Source: Salvelinus alpinus (Eukaryota > Chordata > Actinopteri > Salmoniformes > Salmonidae). From it: a DNA stretch of 64,000 nucleotides. The notes under the pieces were generated by a model. That model worked only from the letters and a program-made list of their open reading frames with translations, made no database searches and was not told the origin of the DNA. A program made the position numbers and the translations under genes. Of the stretch, positions 19,825 through 32,800 are shown piece after piece. Each line of letters opens with the position of its first letter. The first letter of the stretch is position 1. Location: assembly GCF_045679555.1 (NCBI RefSeq), contig NC_092087.1, positions 81,400,901 to 81,464,900 on the forward strand, written 5' to 3'.

Positions 19825-20160
19825 AACAGTGAGTAAAGTTCAGAGCGGGGTACTGGGCGGAGGCCGGCTAGTAACAGTGAGTAAAGTTCAGAGCAGGGTA
19901 CTGGGCGGAGCCCGGCTAGTAACAGTGAGTAAAGTTCAGAGCAGGGTACTGGGCGGAGCCCGGCTAGTAACAGTGAGTAAAGTTCAGAGCAGGGTACTGG
20001 GCGGAGCCCGGCTAGTAACAGTGAGTAAAGTTCAGAGCAGGGTACTGGGCGGAGCCCGGCTAGTAACAGTGAGTAAAGTTCAGAGCAGGGTACTGGGCGG
20101 AGCCCGGCTAGTAACAGTGAGTAAAGTTCAGAGCAGGGTACTGGGCGGAGGCCGGCTAGT
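19825..20160. repeat. 48-bp tandem repeat, seven copies
   Basis: The unit reads 'taacagtgagtaaagttcag', 'agcagggtactgggcgg', 'agcccggctag'. The seven copies differ at very few positions. Because 48 is a multiple of three, frames stay open on both strands for about 120 codons, but no start context or homologue supports a gene. Each copy contains the donor-like string gtgagtaaag. Confidence 0.93.
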
Positions 20161-20526
20161 GGTTTCAATCTCTAGGTCACAGCTTTGATGCGCCTGTAGT
20201 GTCTCCGCCTTCTAGAAGGTAGGGGGGTGAACAGGCCCTGGCTCGGGTGGCTGAGGTCCTTGATGATAGGAGGCAGGATTAGGGTTAGTCCCATACATTG
20301 ACCTATATAGAGCAGATGTGTCCTAGTGTAGGGGGCAGGGTGAACCTAGGTAGACTAGTATTACCCTGGTTAAGCCTGTCTGAGCCTCCTCTTGTCACCG
20401 GTGAGCTTCAGTTACCAAACATGTCTTGCCTGTCTTACATATGTTCTGACTCCCAATATGTATGTTGAACATACATACTAGGCTATTCCACAACAACCAA
20501 AATGCATGCCTTATGCAAATATATTT
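20161..20526. other. Intergenic, degraded repeat fragments
   Basis: About 20178-20290 resembles part of the family seen at 15570-15915 ('aacaggccctggctcgggtg'). Nothing coding is seen. Confidence 0.35.
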
Positions 20527-20731
20527 TAATTTATTTAACTATGCAAGTCAGTTAAGATCAAATTCTTATTTACAATGATGGCCTACACCGGCCAAACCCA
20601 GACAATGCTGGGCAAACTGTGTGCCGCCCTATGGGACTCCCAATTACAGCCAGATGTGATACAGACTGGAATCAAACCAGGGACTGTAGTGTCTCTTGCA
20701 CTGAGATGCAGTGCCTTAGACTGCGCTCCCT
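20527..20731 (-). mobile_element. tRNA-derived SINE (Leu-type head)
   Basis: On the minus strand: a tRNA-like head with 'gtctaaggcactgcatctca', then 'gggagtcccatagggcgg' and 'aatttgatcttaactgactt' near the end. The same family lies at 37056-37274. Confidence 0.8.
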
Positions 20732-21562
20732 ATACTAAAAAGCCCAAGGCTGTGTTTGCATAATGACTCGTTTTAAATCAGAGCATATTTGTGCTGGTAA
20801 AAAATGGACTTCAGCAATCTCTGATTTAACTTCCCCATTTCATTCCAAATGTTAAACCCGATCATCGTGAATAGGCTTCAAATCTCCACGTGCTCGGATT
20901 ACCGGGTGATGGGTCAGCAGTAGTGCTTTCTGAAGGGCGCTCCTCCTCTAAAACCGCGACGGTTGGGGGTGTGTAGCGATATGACCGGGGTGCCCATGAC
21001 TGTCATGATGAAATCATGTGTGCGGTGTCACTGTCATTGTTTGTACAAGTACTGTAGGATAGGGTTGCCTCTCACAAATGGGAATTTAATCAATATAACT
21101 AACTGTATATTCTATTCAAAAACATTGATCGGAAGGGTAGGAGTTTCTTCTCCAACAGACATTTGAATTCCATATCAGTATTGAATCACCTTGGTTGACC
21201 TATTGGCTATACCCTTGAAACACTAGCAGACTGCCTCTTTAACCAAACATATGCTTATTCGTAGCGGCGACGAGCACAGCACAAAAAGCACATTGCAGTA
21301 GCAGTACCGAGATCTCTTAACCGAACCGGAGACGTAGGCTACGTAGCACTGAGCAGCTGACTTGGAAAAACAGGCGCTATAATTTTCCCAACGTGGCTGC
21401 GTCAAGAGAACTCGACCAAAAAGGGGATTGCTCAAGGGGATCGATTTAAAGACCACCACGGTATTTGGAGTCGACACATTGTAGGCTATCACACCACTCT
21501 CGACTTGTTTGAAGATAACCCACTTATTTTTCCTTCGCAACACTGAAGTTCTCGGCTTTCAC
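20732..21562. other. mcrip2 upstream and 5' UTR
   Basis: Unique sequence before the mcrip2 start. No TATA box is evident near the gene; the last 300 bases are moderately GC-rich. No repeat recognised. Confidence 0.35.
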
Positions 21563-24500
21563 ATGATGTACACTATTACCAGAGGTCCCAGTAAACTTGT
21601 TACACAGCGCAGGACAGGTGAGCATCTTATGTAATTATTGTTTCTCTTCAGTCCAATTATGTATTGCCGATATTATCGATAGTAGCATTCGAATCATGTC
21701 AATAAAGCAGTAGTGCACTTTATATAGGGTTTGAAATGAGCACGGAACTGTGTTTAATTGAACCTAGGCCTTCGATTAGATCTGTCGGATTTAAAAGCAT
21801 ATTTTAATGACAACATGCATGTTGTGATCAGTACAACCTTGCTATTCTCTTTCCATTTCAGGTCCCACGCAGCAACTTGAGAATAAAACCAACGACTTGA
21901 AGCTCAAACCGACCCCCTGGTTATCCTCAAAGTAAGTTGCCATATTGCATTTATCATAATCATAATCATATCAAGAAGCGCGAGCAAACCACTCAGCTGA
22001 AGAATTCATGGTACGTGTGTGGCGTATAGTGGAATAAACATGATCATGTAACGTTGATTCCACTATCATTTTGTAGTACGTCACGATTCACGGAAATTAA
22101 TCTTAGAACGATCATAATCCTGTATGTTTACTGCAATATAGTATCGATACACCGATAAATTATATTGTATCGTTGAAGTGTCATTGCAACGTTTTCTAAA
22201 TTCTTTGGAAACGGTCTGACCTTGTGAGGTTAACTGACAGGCTTGCTGGCTAGCAGCGCGTGCTAACTTTGGCCATTTGTTTACTGTCCAAACGCAGTAG
22301 AGAAACATTAACATTTTTGAACAGCCATTCGAGCGTGGGGAATCGGTCACATTGTAGCCAGTGTAGAACTATGAGCAACATACCCTAAGAACGTAGCATG
22401 CGTTCAAAGTGAAATATGCCTCGCGCGCTCTGCAAGGGCACACAAGTTTAGCAATGGTACATTTGGTTGAGTAAGCAAGCTTTTTCCTCTGTCATTGGCT
22501 ACATACGTTGGTATATTTTCAATACAGGATAAAATGCATTCATACAATGTAGTTTAATGGACGTGTGTTATATAATAGCACAGTCATTCAATCGTTTCCT
22601 GGGAATCACGCCACACAGACTTTTATAATCCGTCTGCTGTTGTCTCCGTAGCAACATCATTGTGTAAGGAAGTAGGTTCAGAGGAATCCCACCAATCCTT
22701 ACATTTCTATGGTAGCCGAGTGGGCATGACATGCGATGTGGGAAAATAGAATTCCTTAATATTCTAGACCAGGGCACTTCAACCCTGTTCCTGGAGAGAA
22801 ACCCTCCTGTAGGTTTTCACTCCAACCCCAGTTGTAACTAACCTGATTCAGTTTATCAACCAGCTAATTATTAGAATCAGGTGTGCTATATTAGGGTTGG
22901 AGCAAAAACCTAAAGGACAGTAGCTCTCCAGGAACAGGGTTGGAGCGCTCTGTTCTAGACAGCCACTGAACCTCTAGGCTAGATATACAATTTACTTTGC
23001 ATGACTATATGTACTTATCTATCCAGTGCATTTGGGACAGCGGTCAGTTCTAAAGGAATGTATCAATGTCCTCTGTTTTTAGTGTATGCAGTATGGACTG
23101 ACTGGTTTAAATAGTTATGATGTGAGTATGTATCAAGTTAATGGAAGGTGATGCCAAAGAAAAAACGTCCATCCTGAATGGACAATAGTTTTATTCTATA
23201 AAAAAATTACGTCCTTTTGGGTTTTATGCAAAAAGTATAATCTAGTGCCCAGCTTATACATTTCTGAAGCAAGACCAGCTTTCCAGAGGCGTACACAATA
23301 CGATTTCACACACTGTTACTTATTCAGAACGTGCTTATTTACCCTCATTCTCTGTCTAGCTCTCCAGCTCCAAAGATAGTGTTTAATCGCCTGAACGGGA
23401 AGAGATACCACACTGCAGCCACACAGAAGGAAGACACCACATCTGAAGGCTTCACCCCGGCCCATGAAGAGAATGTCCGATTTGTGTACGAAGGTGAGAC
23501 TCATTGACTACTAGACAGATGAGACATTACCCATTTTTCTCATGCATAGAGCCATGGACACTCACTGACACAGCATAAGGCTCTCATCCTGACGGTATAA
23601 GGAGTATTGTAGACTCTCAAATATGCCATTTGAAGGTTATTATTGAGCCTATAGTAAGTCCTTTTATGCATACACATTCCAGTTTACATCAGATGAATGG
23701 AAGGTCATTATAGCTGACGAACATGTTGACCAGCAGCACAGAGTCTGTTAACTCAAGGTTACATCTGACACTGCCACTCTATCCACAACACCAGTAATGT
23801 TTATCTGGGAGAGAATCACTGCATTCAAGGACTAGACCACCCAATGCATGAGGAGAATAGACACCAAAGCAAACAGGGGGTGTGAATATATAGAACAGAG
23901 ATGGATGTATAGAAGAGAGAGAACTACGTGGAGTTTAAGCCTACACTCGAAAGCAAACCGGGAGGATAAAAGAATCCACCGAGTTTAAATGATGTAATCA
24001 AGTGCAAAAATGGAAGCATTCTCTCTGACACAGTTTGGGTATAGTTTAAGAGCCTCAAACCATAGAGAAGGTAAATGGTTGATAGAAATACTTGAGAGCT
24101 TTATGGAAGCAGTCATGTACAAAAGTGGAGACAGTTTGGGCTAGTTTGTTCTTTCAGCCTGCTCTGATGAAGACGGGTGACTTGCAGCAGAATGGAATGG
24201 TCTCAGCATGACCTGTTCTGTTGTTCTTGGATCACTGCTCAATGATAATGGTCAGAAGGAAATTCTGGGCATATCCCGTTTGTTTTTATAAAATATCTCA
24301 CAGAGCACAGCTCTACTCATTTACAGAAAGCCTTTGACACCGTTGCCAATGCAAACCACTATATTGTAGTGCATGAAATAGTCAAGTCCAGTCACTGTGT
24401 TTATAAAGTGATATCGGTTGTCAATTAAACTATGAAGACACTACCAAGTAATGTAAGGTGAAAGCTCCTTTACACTTTGCACTTCTTATAAAACAGTGAG

Positions 24501-26036
24501 CTTGGTTTATTTTTGTACATTTACATTCAAATGCTTTTCACAGAAATGTAGTCAACACAGTGTATTTGAAAGTGTAAGGGGTGTGTTATAACTCATGAGG
24601 GGTGTGTTATAACTCAGTGAAACACACAACCTCCAGTCTTATCTCACCTCCTAGTAGTGTGGCTGATGCAATGTACTGTAGTTCTGTCCTGGTCCACTCG
24701 AGGACACATGGTTGGCTGTTTCATTTGAATTTGGAGCACAAGCAAGGTTATACCTCTAGAGGGATAGTTTATTTAAAATAAAAACACTTCCATTGGGCAT
24801 TTATATAAGAGGAAAACAACGAACAACCAGCTTCATATCCGCGGGAAGTTGTGGTGTGACGGGTGCTGCAGCACCCCATGATACCATATCGCAATAGATG
24901 GATTTTTAAAAAGCACCCAAAACATTTCCCCGCGTCATGCCCAGTTGGTTTTATGTAGTCATAGGCTGCATGTATTATACAACTACCTAGGAACACACAT
25001 GGGAAAAGTTATTTGCTGTAACGCATATCTTCAGTTAGTGTGTGTATTAATGCCTCTGTATATTCTCTCCGCTCTGCAGCATGGCAGGAAATAGAGCAGC
25101 AGCTGGCAGGAGATGGAGAAGGCAGTGTGGAGCCTGCTGCTGTATGTGGCCAGGGGCCCGTGCAGTACGCAGAGAAGACCCCCAGTACCACAACGAAGAG
25201 TGAGTATCTATAGGCCTTATTCACTAGCCGCCATTGTTGCTTAATCGGCCTCCATCTTGCTCTACTGAAAATGTGCAACAGTGGGATATATGGGAGTACA
25301 CTAAAGTCTACCTCCACTTCCTATCTCATTACATCCAATTATGTGATGCCCAGGACCTGTATTCATAAAGCCTCAGAGTAAGAGTGCTGATCTAGGATCA
25401 GGTCCCCTGTCCATACAATCTTATTATGATCTGAAAGACAAACTGATCCTAGATCAGCACGCCTACTCATGGTCTTAACCCTCTATTTTGGTGTATTTCT
25501 GTCTAGCCCTATAAACGTCTGTCTCAGTACTGTCTAAACAAACACAGCAGGCTAAGCAATTCTTGGCTCCATCTTATCTGCAGCTAGATAGAGAGGTCAT
25601 AAGGCAAGCTTTTGTTTTAATGTTTAACTCCCTGGTCTCTGAACAACTATCAGTCTCTCACCTTGGATAAACTGGCACTCCTCCTGGTTGCTGATTTCAC
25701 ACAACCTGTCCAGTCCTGTTCACTCTGTAGGTCATTGGACAGTACTGTAGTGTTTGAGGTTACAGAGAGAAAGAGTGAAGCGTTTGAAGCACAAATATAA
25801 TATCTCAATAAGCAAAAATCTCACCAATACCGTTTCCTTCCTTTTCATACACTATTGTCTCTCCATGCAGACTTGTGCTCAGGATGTGTAGACTTGTGAG
25901 ATTCAGACAGAGGTACCATAATAGTAATGTTTTCTCATTAGCACCTATTCCCTGTCTCCTTACAGACTTTGTGCCTATAGACCTGGAGGAGTGGTGGGCC
26001 CAGCGCTTCCTGGCCAACATCGCTAACCTGTCGTGA
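21563..26036 (+). CDS. mcrip2: MAPK-regulated corepressor-interacting protein 2 (FAM195A)
   Basis: Small protein of the MCRIP family; MCRIP proteins bind DDX6 and translation or corepressor complexes, and MCRIP2 is linked to stress granules. Exons: 21563-21617, 21862-21931, 23360-23493, 25080-25199, 25966-36 (to 26036), all GT-AG, total 149 residues. Diagnostic parts are the N-terminus MYTITRGPSKLVTQRRTGPT, the central APKIVFNRLNGKRY, the family core TPAHEENVRFVYEAWQEIEQ, and the C-terminus NFVPIDLEEWWAQRFLANI. Two consecutive ATGs (21563 and 21566) start the frame; the second fits the human N-terminus. Frame and splice sites are intact. Convergent with slx4. Confidence 0.95.
21932..23359 (+). 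other. mcrip2 intron 2
   Basis: No gene is seen. It holds the hAT-type MITE at 22770-22952; the rest is unique AT-rich sequence. Confidence 0.5.
22770..22952. mobile_element. hAT-type MITE
   Basis: 183 bp, starting cagggcacttcaaccctgtt and ending in the near-complement (aacagggttggagcgctctg). Flanked by an exact 8-bp duplication ttctagac (22762-22769, 22953-22960). Non-coding. Confidence 0.85.
23494..25079 (+). other. mcrip2 intron 3
   Basis: About 1.6 kb of unique sequence. A short direct repeat 'gggtgtgttataactca' occurs at about 24580-24616. Nothing else identified. Confidence 0.45.
25380..25482. mobile_element. Short palindromic element 'ctgatctaggatcag'
   Basis: Inverted arms 'gtgctgatctaggatcag' and 'ctgatcctagatcagcac' about 45 bases apart. 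A second copy is at 48198-48305, and one arm-like piece is at about 62394-62408. A dispersed salmonid element, MITE-like by structure. Confidence 0.65.
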
Positions 26037-26860
26037 CAGGAAGAGAAGGAGAAGGGACAGGAGGTGCTAACTGGCGTTGAAGCCACATGGGCCAAGCTGT
26101 GATCAGAAGAAGAGGTGCAGGAGGGGTGGAGAGAGGACATTCTGGTTCTGAAGCTACAGTTTAGTGGGCTTCCTGTATTTTGTACCCAGTATTTTGGGTT
26201 CAAAGGAATACTGATATCTGCACCGTGCTAGGAGTGTGTGACACGCACACATTGCTGTACCCCTGAATGGTCCTGAAGCTACGAACTTTGACCTTTTAGA
26301 CTGAACGCTCCACCTCCAAGGAAAATGCCTGTTCCTGATTGGCTAATCAACCAGAAGAACTAATTAATGAAGAGTATCTGTGATTTTTCTTCTGCTTGTG
26401 TTTTCTTTTTAACAAGTACCTCCCTGCCCCAACATGAGTTGTGCTCAGATTGAATGAAGTCTATTTCTTGGCTGGTCTTTGGAGAAAAACAAAAAAAGTA
26501 AAATATTTTTCACGATTTTGCTTTGTGCTGGAGTTATTCCCGGGTAATCCAGGGGTTTTGAATGTTAACTATTTTGGCTGTGGACAGCATAGTTCAATAA
26601 CCCAGTGAAAACGGCTTAATCCAGACTAGTATAGCATGCTGTAAAGATAGGACTTGACACTAGGAAGAGAACATAAACATTACTTAATTATAGAAATCCA
26701 ACCAATATAAACAGGAAACATTTCAACATCCAACTATAACTCAGAATGGTAGTAACACGTTACAGCCTTAATTGCCACTGATTTAGTTTAGACTCAATTA
26801 TTTCCCGCAAATCCTTTCAAAATCCACCTTTGCCTCCACTGCATCCCCTCAAAGGTAACT
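26037..26860. other. Convergent 3' ends of mcrip2 and slx4
   Basis: Holds the mcrip2 3' UTR and the slx4 3' UTR. No canonical AATAAA is evident for either gene; 'aaaaaaagtaaaatattttt' near 26490 could serve mcrip2. No repeat is seen. Confidence 0.4.
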
Positions 26861-29800
26861 TCAATCTGCTGTTTTAGCTGCCCCTCTCCTTCCCCTCCCT
26901 CCAGCCCTGGTCGCCCCCTTCACTTTTCTCTTTCTTCCTCCCCTCAGTCCAGGCTTGGCTGTGGTAAACGTAATGCACTGGGAATCCAGGTAGTCTAGTA
27001 GCTTGGCGCCCCCCAGCCGGATACCTGCGGCCTTGAGTCTGTCCTGAAAGTCTGACAGGACCAGGGGCTGGTAGAGGAGGATCTGCCCGTAGAGGTCAGG
27101 GTCTGACTGGATGAAACGACGGACAGCGACAAGGTTGTCCTGGAGCTTGGAGGCAGACTGCGAGGCAGTAATGTCTTCGTTATCCGAGTCGTGAGATAGG
27201 CACTGCTCTGGATTAGACCTGGAGAATAGATTGGGGGGAGAGATGAGGGATGAATGGAGGAGTGTCAATGTTAGTACATTTAGCAGTCAAAAGTATTCTA
27301 GACAAATACATACATGAACAACACCTGTTAAACACACACTCCCAGTGCTAACCTCTCAGAGTCTTCACTGGGTGCTGTGGAGGACGTATTGGATCCCTGA
27401 GAGGCAGAGAGAGGCTCCATGTCCTCCCCACCAGGCAGTTTCACCAGGGAGACGGTAGGTGCTGCTCTTCCACTAGGCTCTTTAAACCCCCCAGTCTGGG
27501 CACAGGACACTGGCTTTCTGGTGGGCTCCATGGAGGAGGTGGAGGGTGGGGGCCCGACAGCTCTGGGGCGACCCAGGGAAGGTGCCTCGTCCTCGGACTC
27601 TGAGCTGACGACCTGGTGGGTGTACTGGTGGATCTCCTTGAGCTTCAGGATCATCTGGCGCTTGGGTAAGGGACGCACACCGAATCTAGAGGGAGGACAC
27701 AGAGCAGGATGGCAACAGACTTTTACTAGAGGGAGAGGGTAACAGAAAAAGAGATGGATGTAGAGAAAAGAGATGGGGGGCGGCGGGGGGGGGGGGGGGG
27801 CTAGACCGACTACACTGACAACTGCCATACATTGTGCTCCTGTAATCTCACATTTCATCAAAGAACTATCAATGGAGGAAGAAGGACTAGGAAGAAGGAC
27901 TGGGAACTAGACCAGGCTAGGTCTCTTAAGATGGTGGGAGTGAAATGACCACATGAATTAAATAACTGATAGACAAACTAATATAAAAGGGCAGAGATAT
28001 CAGAGACAGTTCTGAGGTGATGTGTTGGGGGAGTCAGACCGGTTGAGCTTGTTCTTGAGGTCAGGTGTGTCCATGTCAGAGTAGCTGGGCATGGGGGTGA
28101 TGGGGACCAGGGGGCCCTGCTGGCCTTTCCTACGGGGGGCCACTGTGGAGAGAGGGGTCAAAGGGTAGAGAAATAAGAAAAGCTGTGACAAAACAGTGAA
28201 TGTGTTTATTGCATTTATGGATCAGAATAACACGAATGGAAGACTGTTCAATATTTCAACAGTACGAAGCAATGAAGCTGGTTTTGAACCCGAGCTAGCT
28301 AGATTAAACATTAAAACCTCTATACAAGGGGGTATAACTGCTGAAAGTGTATTACCTGGAGTCTTGAGCTGGGCCACTCTCTGAGCCAGAGCTACAGGAT
28401 TCACCCTCTGAGAGAGAGGAAGAGCCTCTTCCTCCCCCCAGTCGTCCCAGATCTCAGCGTCCAGGACGTTAGCGTTGATCTCTGGGTTGGCCTGGGGTGT
28501 AGTGGTGTTGGGTGGAGGTGGAGAGGGGGTGGAGTAAGACTGGGTGGTGTAGGCTTTAGGAAGAGGAGGAGAGGGGGTAAAAGTAGAGGATGGTCCTGCA
28601 ATCTCTCCATCTCTCCGGCCCTGTCTTGGAGGACTAGCCCCACCGCCGCTGCTCTCTAGCCTCAGACTGAAGCACACTGCCTGGGATCGTTCTTCGTCCA
28701 TGTCCCCTCCTCCTGCGTTTAGGCCCCAGGAGTCATCGAAGGCCATGGGCGGCTCGTCCATCCCGAGGAAGCTCCGTTGAAAGCTGTTACTGGACCTCTC
28801 CATGTCTTCTCCCATCTCTTCCTCCTGCTCTTCTTCTTTCACTACACTCCTTTCCAGTTCCTCCATTTTCATCATCTCATCCGATTCCTCTCTCAGGCCC
28901 AGAGAACCCAGTCCCCCTCTCTTCCATGGGCTCCCAGAGATCCCCAGCCCCCTCCCTCTCTGCCTGGTTCCGTTGTCCCCCTCCCCGTCTCTCAGAAGAG
29001 GGGAGGCCAGAGACGGAGCAGAGGGCTTGGGTAGATCTGAATAAAGGGGAGTGGAGCTGTATGGCTGGGGGATGTTGTGGAGAGGGGTACCCTTGGTGGA
29101 GGGGTCTGGTGGGGGGATGACGGAGAGAGAGGGGGTCAGGCGGGGAAAGCAGGAGCGTTTTGGTTGGGATTTGGAGGGGACTGGGGAGCGGGCAGCACGG
29201 TCAGATCCGACTGAACCACTGTTGTATTTCTGGGAAGAGCGGTCGTCACGAAGCCCTCTGCTGTCTGATTTCTGCCTAGAAATAGAGGACTCTGTCTGGG
29301 CTGAATGTGTAGAAACCCTGGGTGGGTTGGAGGTCTGGCGGCTAGGCCTGAAAGGGAGGGTGGGAGAGGAGAAAACTGACGCTGCAGAAGAGGAGGAAGA
29401 GTTGGCCTTAGGAAAGAGCTGAGTGCGACGCATGCTACTAAAGGTCTGGGTAGAGCTAGAGCTGGTCCTCCTGGACGGCAGGGGCGGAGTGGCCGGGATG
29501 AACCAAGACATCTCTGCAGAACAGTCCACGAGACTAGTAGAACCAGCAGAACCAGGATTAGAACCTGGTTTATAACTAGGAGGATCTGGATCTAGGCCTT
29601 GATCTGAAGGTGAGACAGAAGGAACCCTCACAGAACCACCAATAGTCTCTTTCTCCTTCGAGCTGGATTTCTTGGATTCTGTGTTGGATTGAGTTGTGAT
29701 TGGGGTGTAGCCTTGGTGGTTCTGGGAGAGACGAGGAGGGGGCAGCGGAGAGGGGCTGGTAGGTGCTAGATCCCCTACCTCCATCTCTTCACTAGAGTCA

Positions 29801-32800
29801 GACAGAACTATAAGCTCAGGTTCTTCTTTGGTACTGTGAGGAGGAGAGACGGGTAGAGAAATACTATACGGACCATGACTCTCTCTCTTTAAGTCATCTG
29901 GACTAGACGGTACCTTCTCTTGGAGTAACTCCTTACACACAGGAACTTTCCCTCCTCCCACCACTCCCTCCGTCCTAACTCGTGCCCCGGTGTCAGTCAC
30001 TTCCCCTGGGGACAAACCAGGAACAGGTAGTGCGGCTACACCAGGGACCAGAGGAGGACTGATGGAGAGGTCAATGATTTCAATGGCTGAGTACTGGAGG
30101 GTAGGGATCGCTGTCTGTCTCGTACCCCCATCGACCCTCAGCCTTGTGGGCTGGGAGCGGGAGGATGGTGGGGAGGTGAGTTCTGGCTGTCCCACTACCA
30201 TGGTCCTGGGGGGCTGGGAGCAGAAGGGTTTCTGGATAGCCCTGGGGGGTTGGGAGTGGCAGGATGGTTGTGTTGGTGGGGAGGTGTGGGGCTCCTCCTG
30301 CGTCTCATAGACCCCCCAAGAGTCAGAGAAGAGGCGGCTGTAGCTACTGTCCAGACTAGCATTTAGTTCTTGATCGTCATGGCTTTTTGTCGTTGATACC
30401 TCTCCAACACTTCTTGAGCTTGTAACGTTTGATTCAAATTGTTTAGTTCTGTCTGACTCCATGGTGGCTGTTCTAGAACATTCTGGATCTCTACCTTCTG
30501 ATTTGTTGAGATCAGTTTTTATCCTATTTGGATTCCCCCGGTCTGTGTCAATGTCACCAATAGCTATGTCTGCCTCTAAACTGGGAGGTTTTGTTTGAGG
30601 GGATGTCATGCATGTTAATTCACCCTTATCTGAGTGTTCAGCCAATGAGTGAGCTTGGATTGGAGCCTTCTGCTCTTCTTCTGTCTCTGTGAAAAATGTC
30701 ACTCCTCCCTCCTCCTCTTCTTCTGATTCTTCCTTTTCGCTCTCTTTCCCTTCATCCCTCTTTCTCTGAGTGGCAGCAAACTCATATATCTCCTCCATCT
30801 CTTCTTCGTTCACCCTTTCTTCGTTTGTCTCTCCGTCTTCTATCGTCACGCCATCCCCTCGCCCCTCCATCGCAATCCCTCCTTCCTCTCCTCTGTCCTC
30901 ATCTTCCTCAACCTCTTCTTCATTCCACATGGAGTGGAGGAGCTCCATGAAGACCTGGTCTTGGTGCTCCTCCTCTCCCCCAGATTGGTGCTCCTGGACT
31001 GGGTAGTCTCCCCACTGATCCCCCTGTCCCTCTACACCTCTGTGGATGTCTGTCTGAGCTGGGTAGAGCTGACACAGCTGCTGCAGCTCCTCCAGGTTGA
31101 ACCTGATGAGGAGAAAACAGAGAGAAAGAGAAAGAAGTTTTATAGAAAGAGAGTGAGAAAGAAAGAGACAGAAAGCAAGAGGGGATAAAGTACCATATGT
31201 TTTTGGGTTAATTCTAACTCACCATTTACCTGAGAATTATGTAATACTTTCTGTTACTAAGATTAAGTCATATCACTTAAACACCAGTCTAGCCATCCAG
31301 GCGGAGGTGTTGAGTCAGACTTTACCTGGCTGCTAGCTCCTGAACGTGTGGCAGCAGGGTGTGTGTGAGAGGGCAGTGGGCTGTGTAGAGGTACTGGAGC
31401 AGGGTATACACCGCCTGGCCTGGTACCTCACCCAACAACACCCTCTGGGCTGAGGGCATGCAGTCCTCCTGCACCCCGAATCCACTGTCATGGACCTGGG
31501 AGAGAGAGAGGGATGGAATGAGAGATAGAAAACAAATCAAATTCAACTGTAAATATTAATGGTTTCAAATGAGAACCATACAAGCAAATATAATGAGGCA
31601 AATCCACACGTGCACTTACCATCTGCGCCAGCAGGGGGCATCGAGCATACAGCATGAATGAATGGGTGAAGTACACCTCCCCACTGTCCACCTGTAGCTG
31701 GACATCACTGAACTGGGGGTTGTTCACCATACTGGTCAGGTCTGAGGCCAGCCTGGACAGCGCCACCTATGGGTCAGAGACAGACAATGGTTACCAGCAC
31801 AGAGCAATGATCCGGCAACAAGTGTCCAACACAGTTATGATGTGATGGTGATTATATTAGCCCAGGTGTGGCCAAGCCTCTTTCTGGAGAGCTACTGGGT
31901 GTGTGTAGGGTTTTGCTCCAACCCTGCTCTAACACACTGCACTCAGCTAATCAAGGTCTAGTTGTGAAAACGTATACAATAGAGTGGAAGACTTCTAAAA
32001 AGGTCCCTTACTGATTTCTGGTTGCTCCTGTTGGTATCTCTGCTTTGAGGAACACATCTCATTTGATGGCTTTCAGTGTTTCTAATGCTCTCTGGGATGA
32101 AGCCACTGAGACACAGGTCAGGGGGTTTGTCTGTGCTCTCAGGAACACAGCCACTTAGGTGGAAGTCTGTAGCAGTGTTCTCTTTGTCTGCGGGACCGAG
32201 GGAAGATAAATAACGTTAGAGGTACAGTAGGTTTGACTTTCAGGGATGTTAGTTAGGGATGCTGTGTGTGTGTGTGTTTATCTCCATGTCTGTGAGCGTG
32301 TGTATACATCCTGTGTCTGTCGTGGAAAAATAGGGAGTGAACACGTGAACAGCGATGAAGATGGGTCTAGCGACTCGCAGGCACCGAGGCCCAGAGTGAG
32401 GACTCCATCACGATTTATGGCATTGTCTGGATGGCTGACCACATGACGGCTATCACAAAAGTCAAACACACCTTATCCGTGGCGGAACGTTCCCATAGAA
32501 CCCTGGGAGCACAGACACCGTCGGGGGGTGTGAAGACATAACTTGAATCGACTAAATGAATGTTACTGTGTGAATTCCATTGTCGTGTTTGGATTGATTC
32601 AAGAGTTCATAAAGAGCTGTGAATGTTGATATGTTTCATTGTTCTGTAAGTGCTATGGATTCATTGTTACAGAGTTACTGTGTTATTCTGTCTGTTGGAC
32701 GGCGGTCAGTTCAAAGAGGGAGCGACCAGATGTGAGCTCTTATCATTCAGATAAGGGAGGTTCTGGTTCGTGAGTTATTTTAATGAATTTTGTTTTGGCC

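Noticed and set aside
19806-20188. Open frames of about 120 residues on both strands over the 48-bp array
   Set aside because: Multiple-of-three repeat without stops. No start context, no homologue, and equal openness on both strands argues against coding.
28777-31188. Several plus-strand frames opposite the large slx4 exon
   Set aside because: Antisense shadows of a long, compositionally biased exon; the minus-strand frame is 915 codons long and matches slx4.
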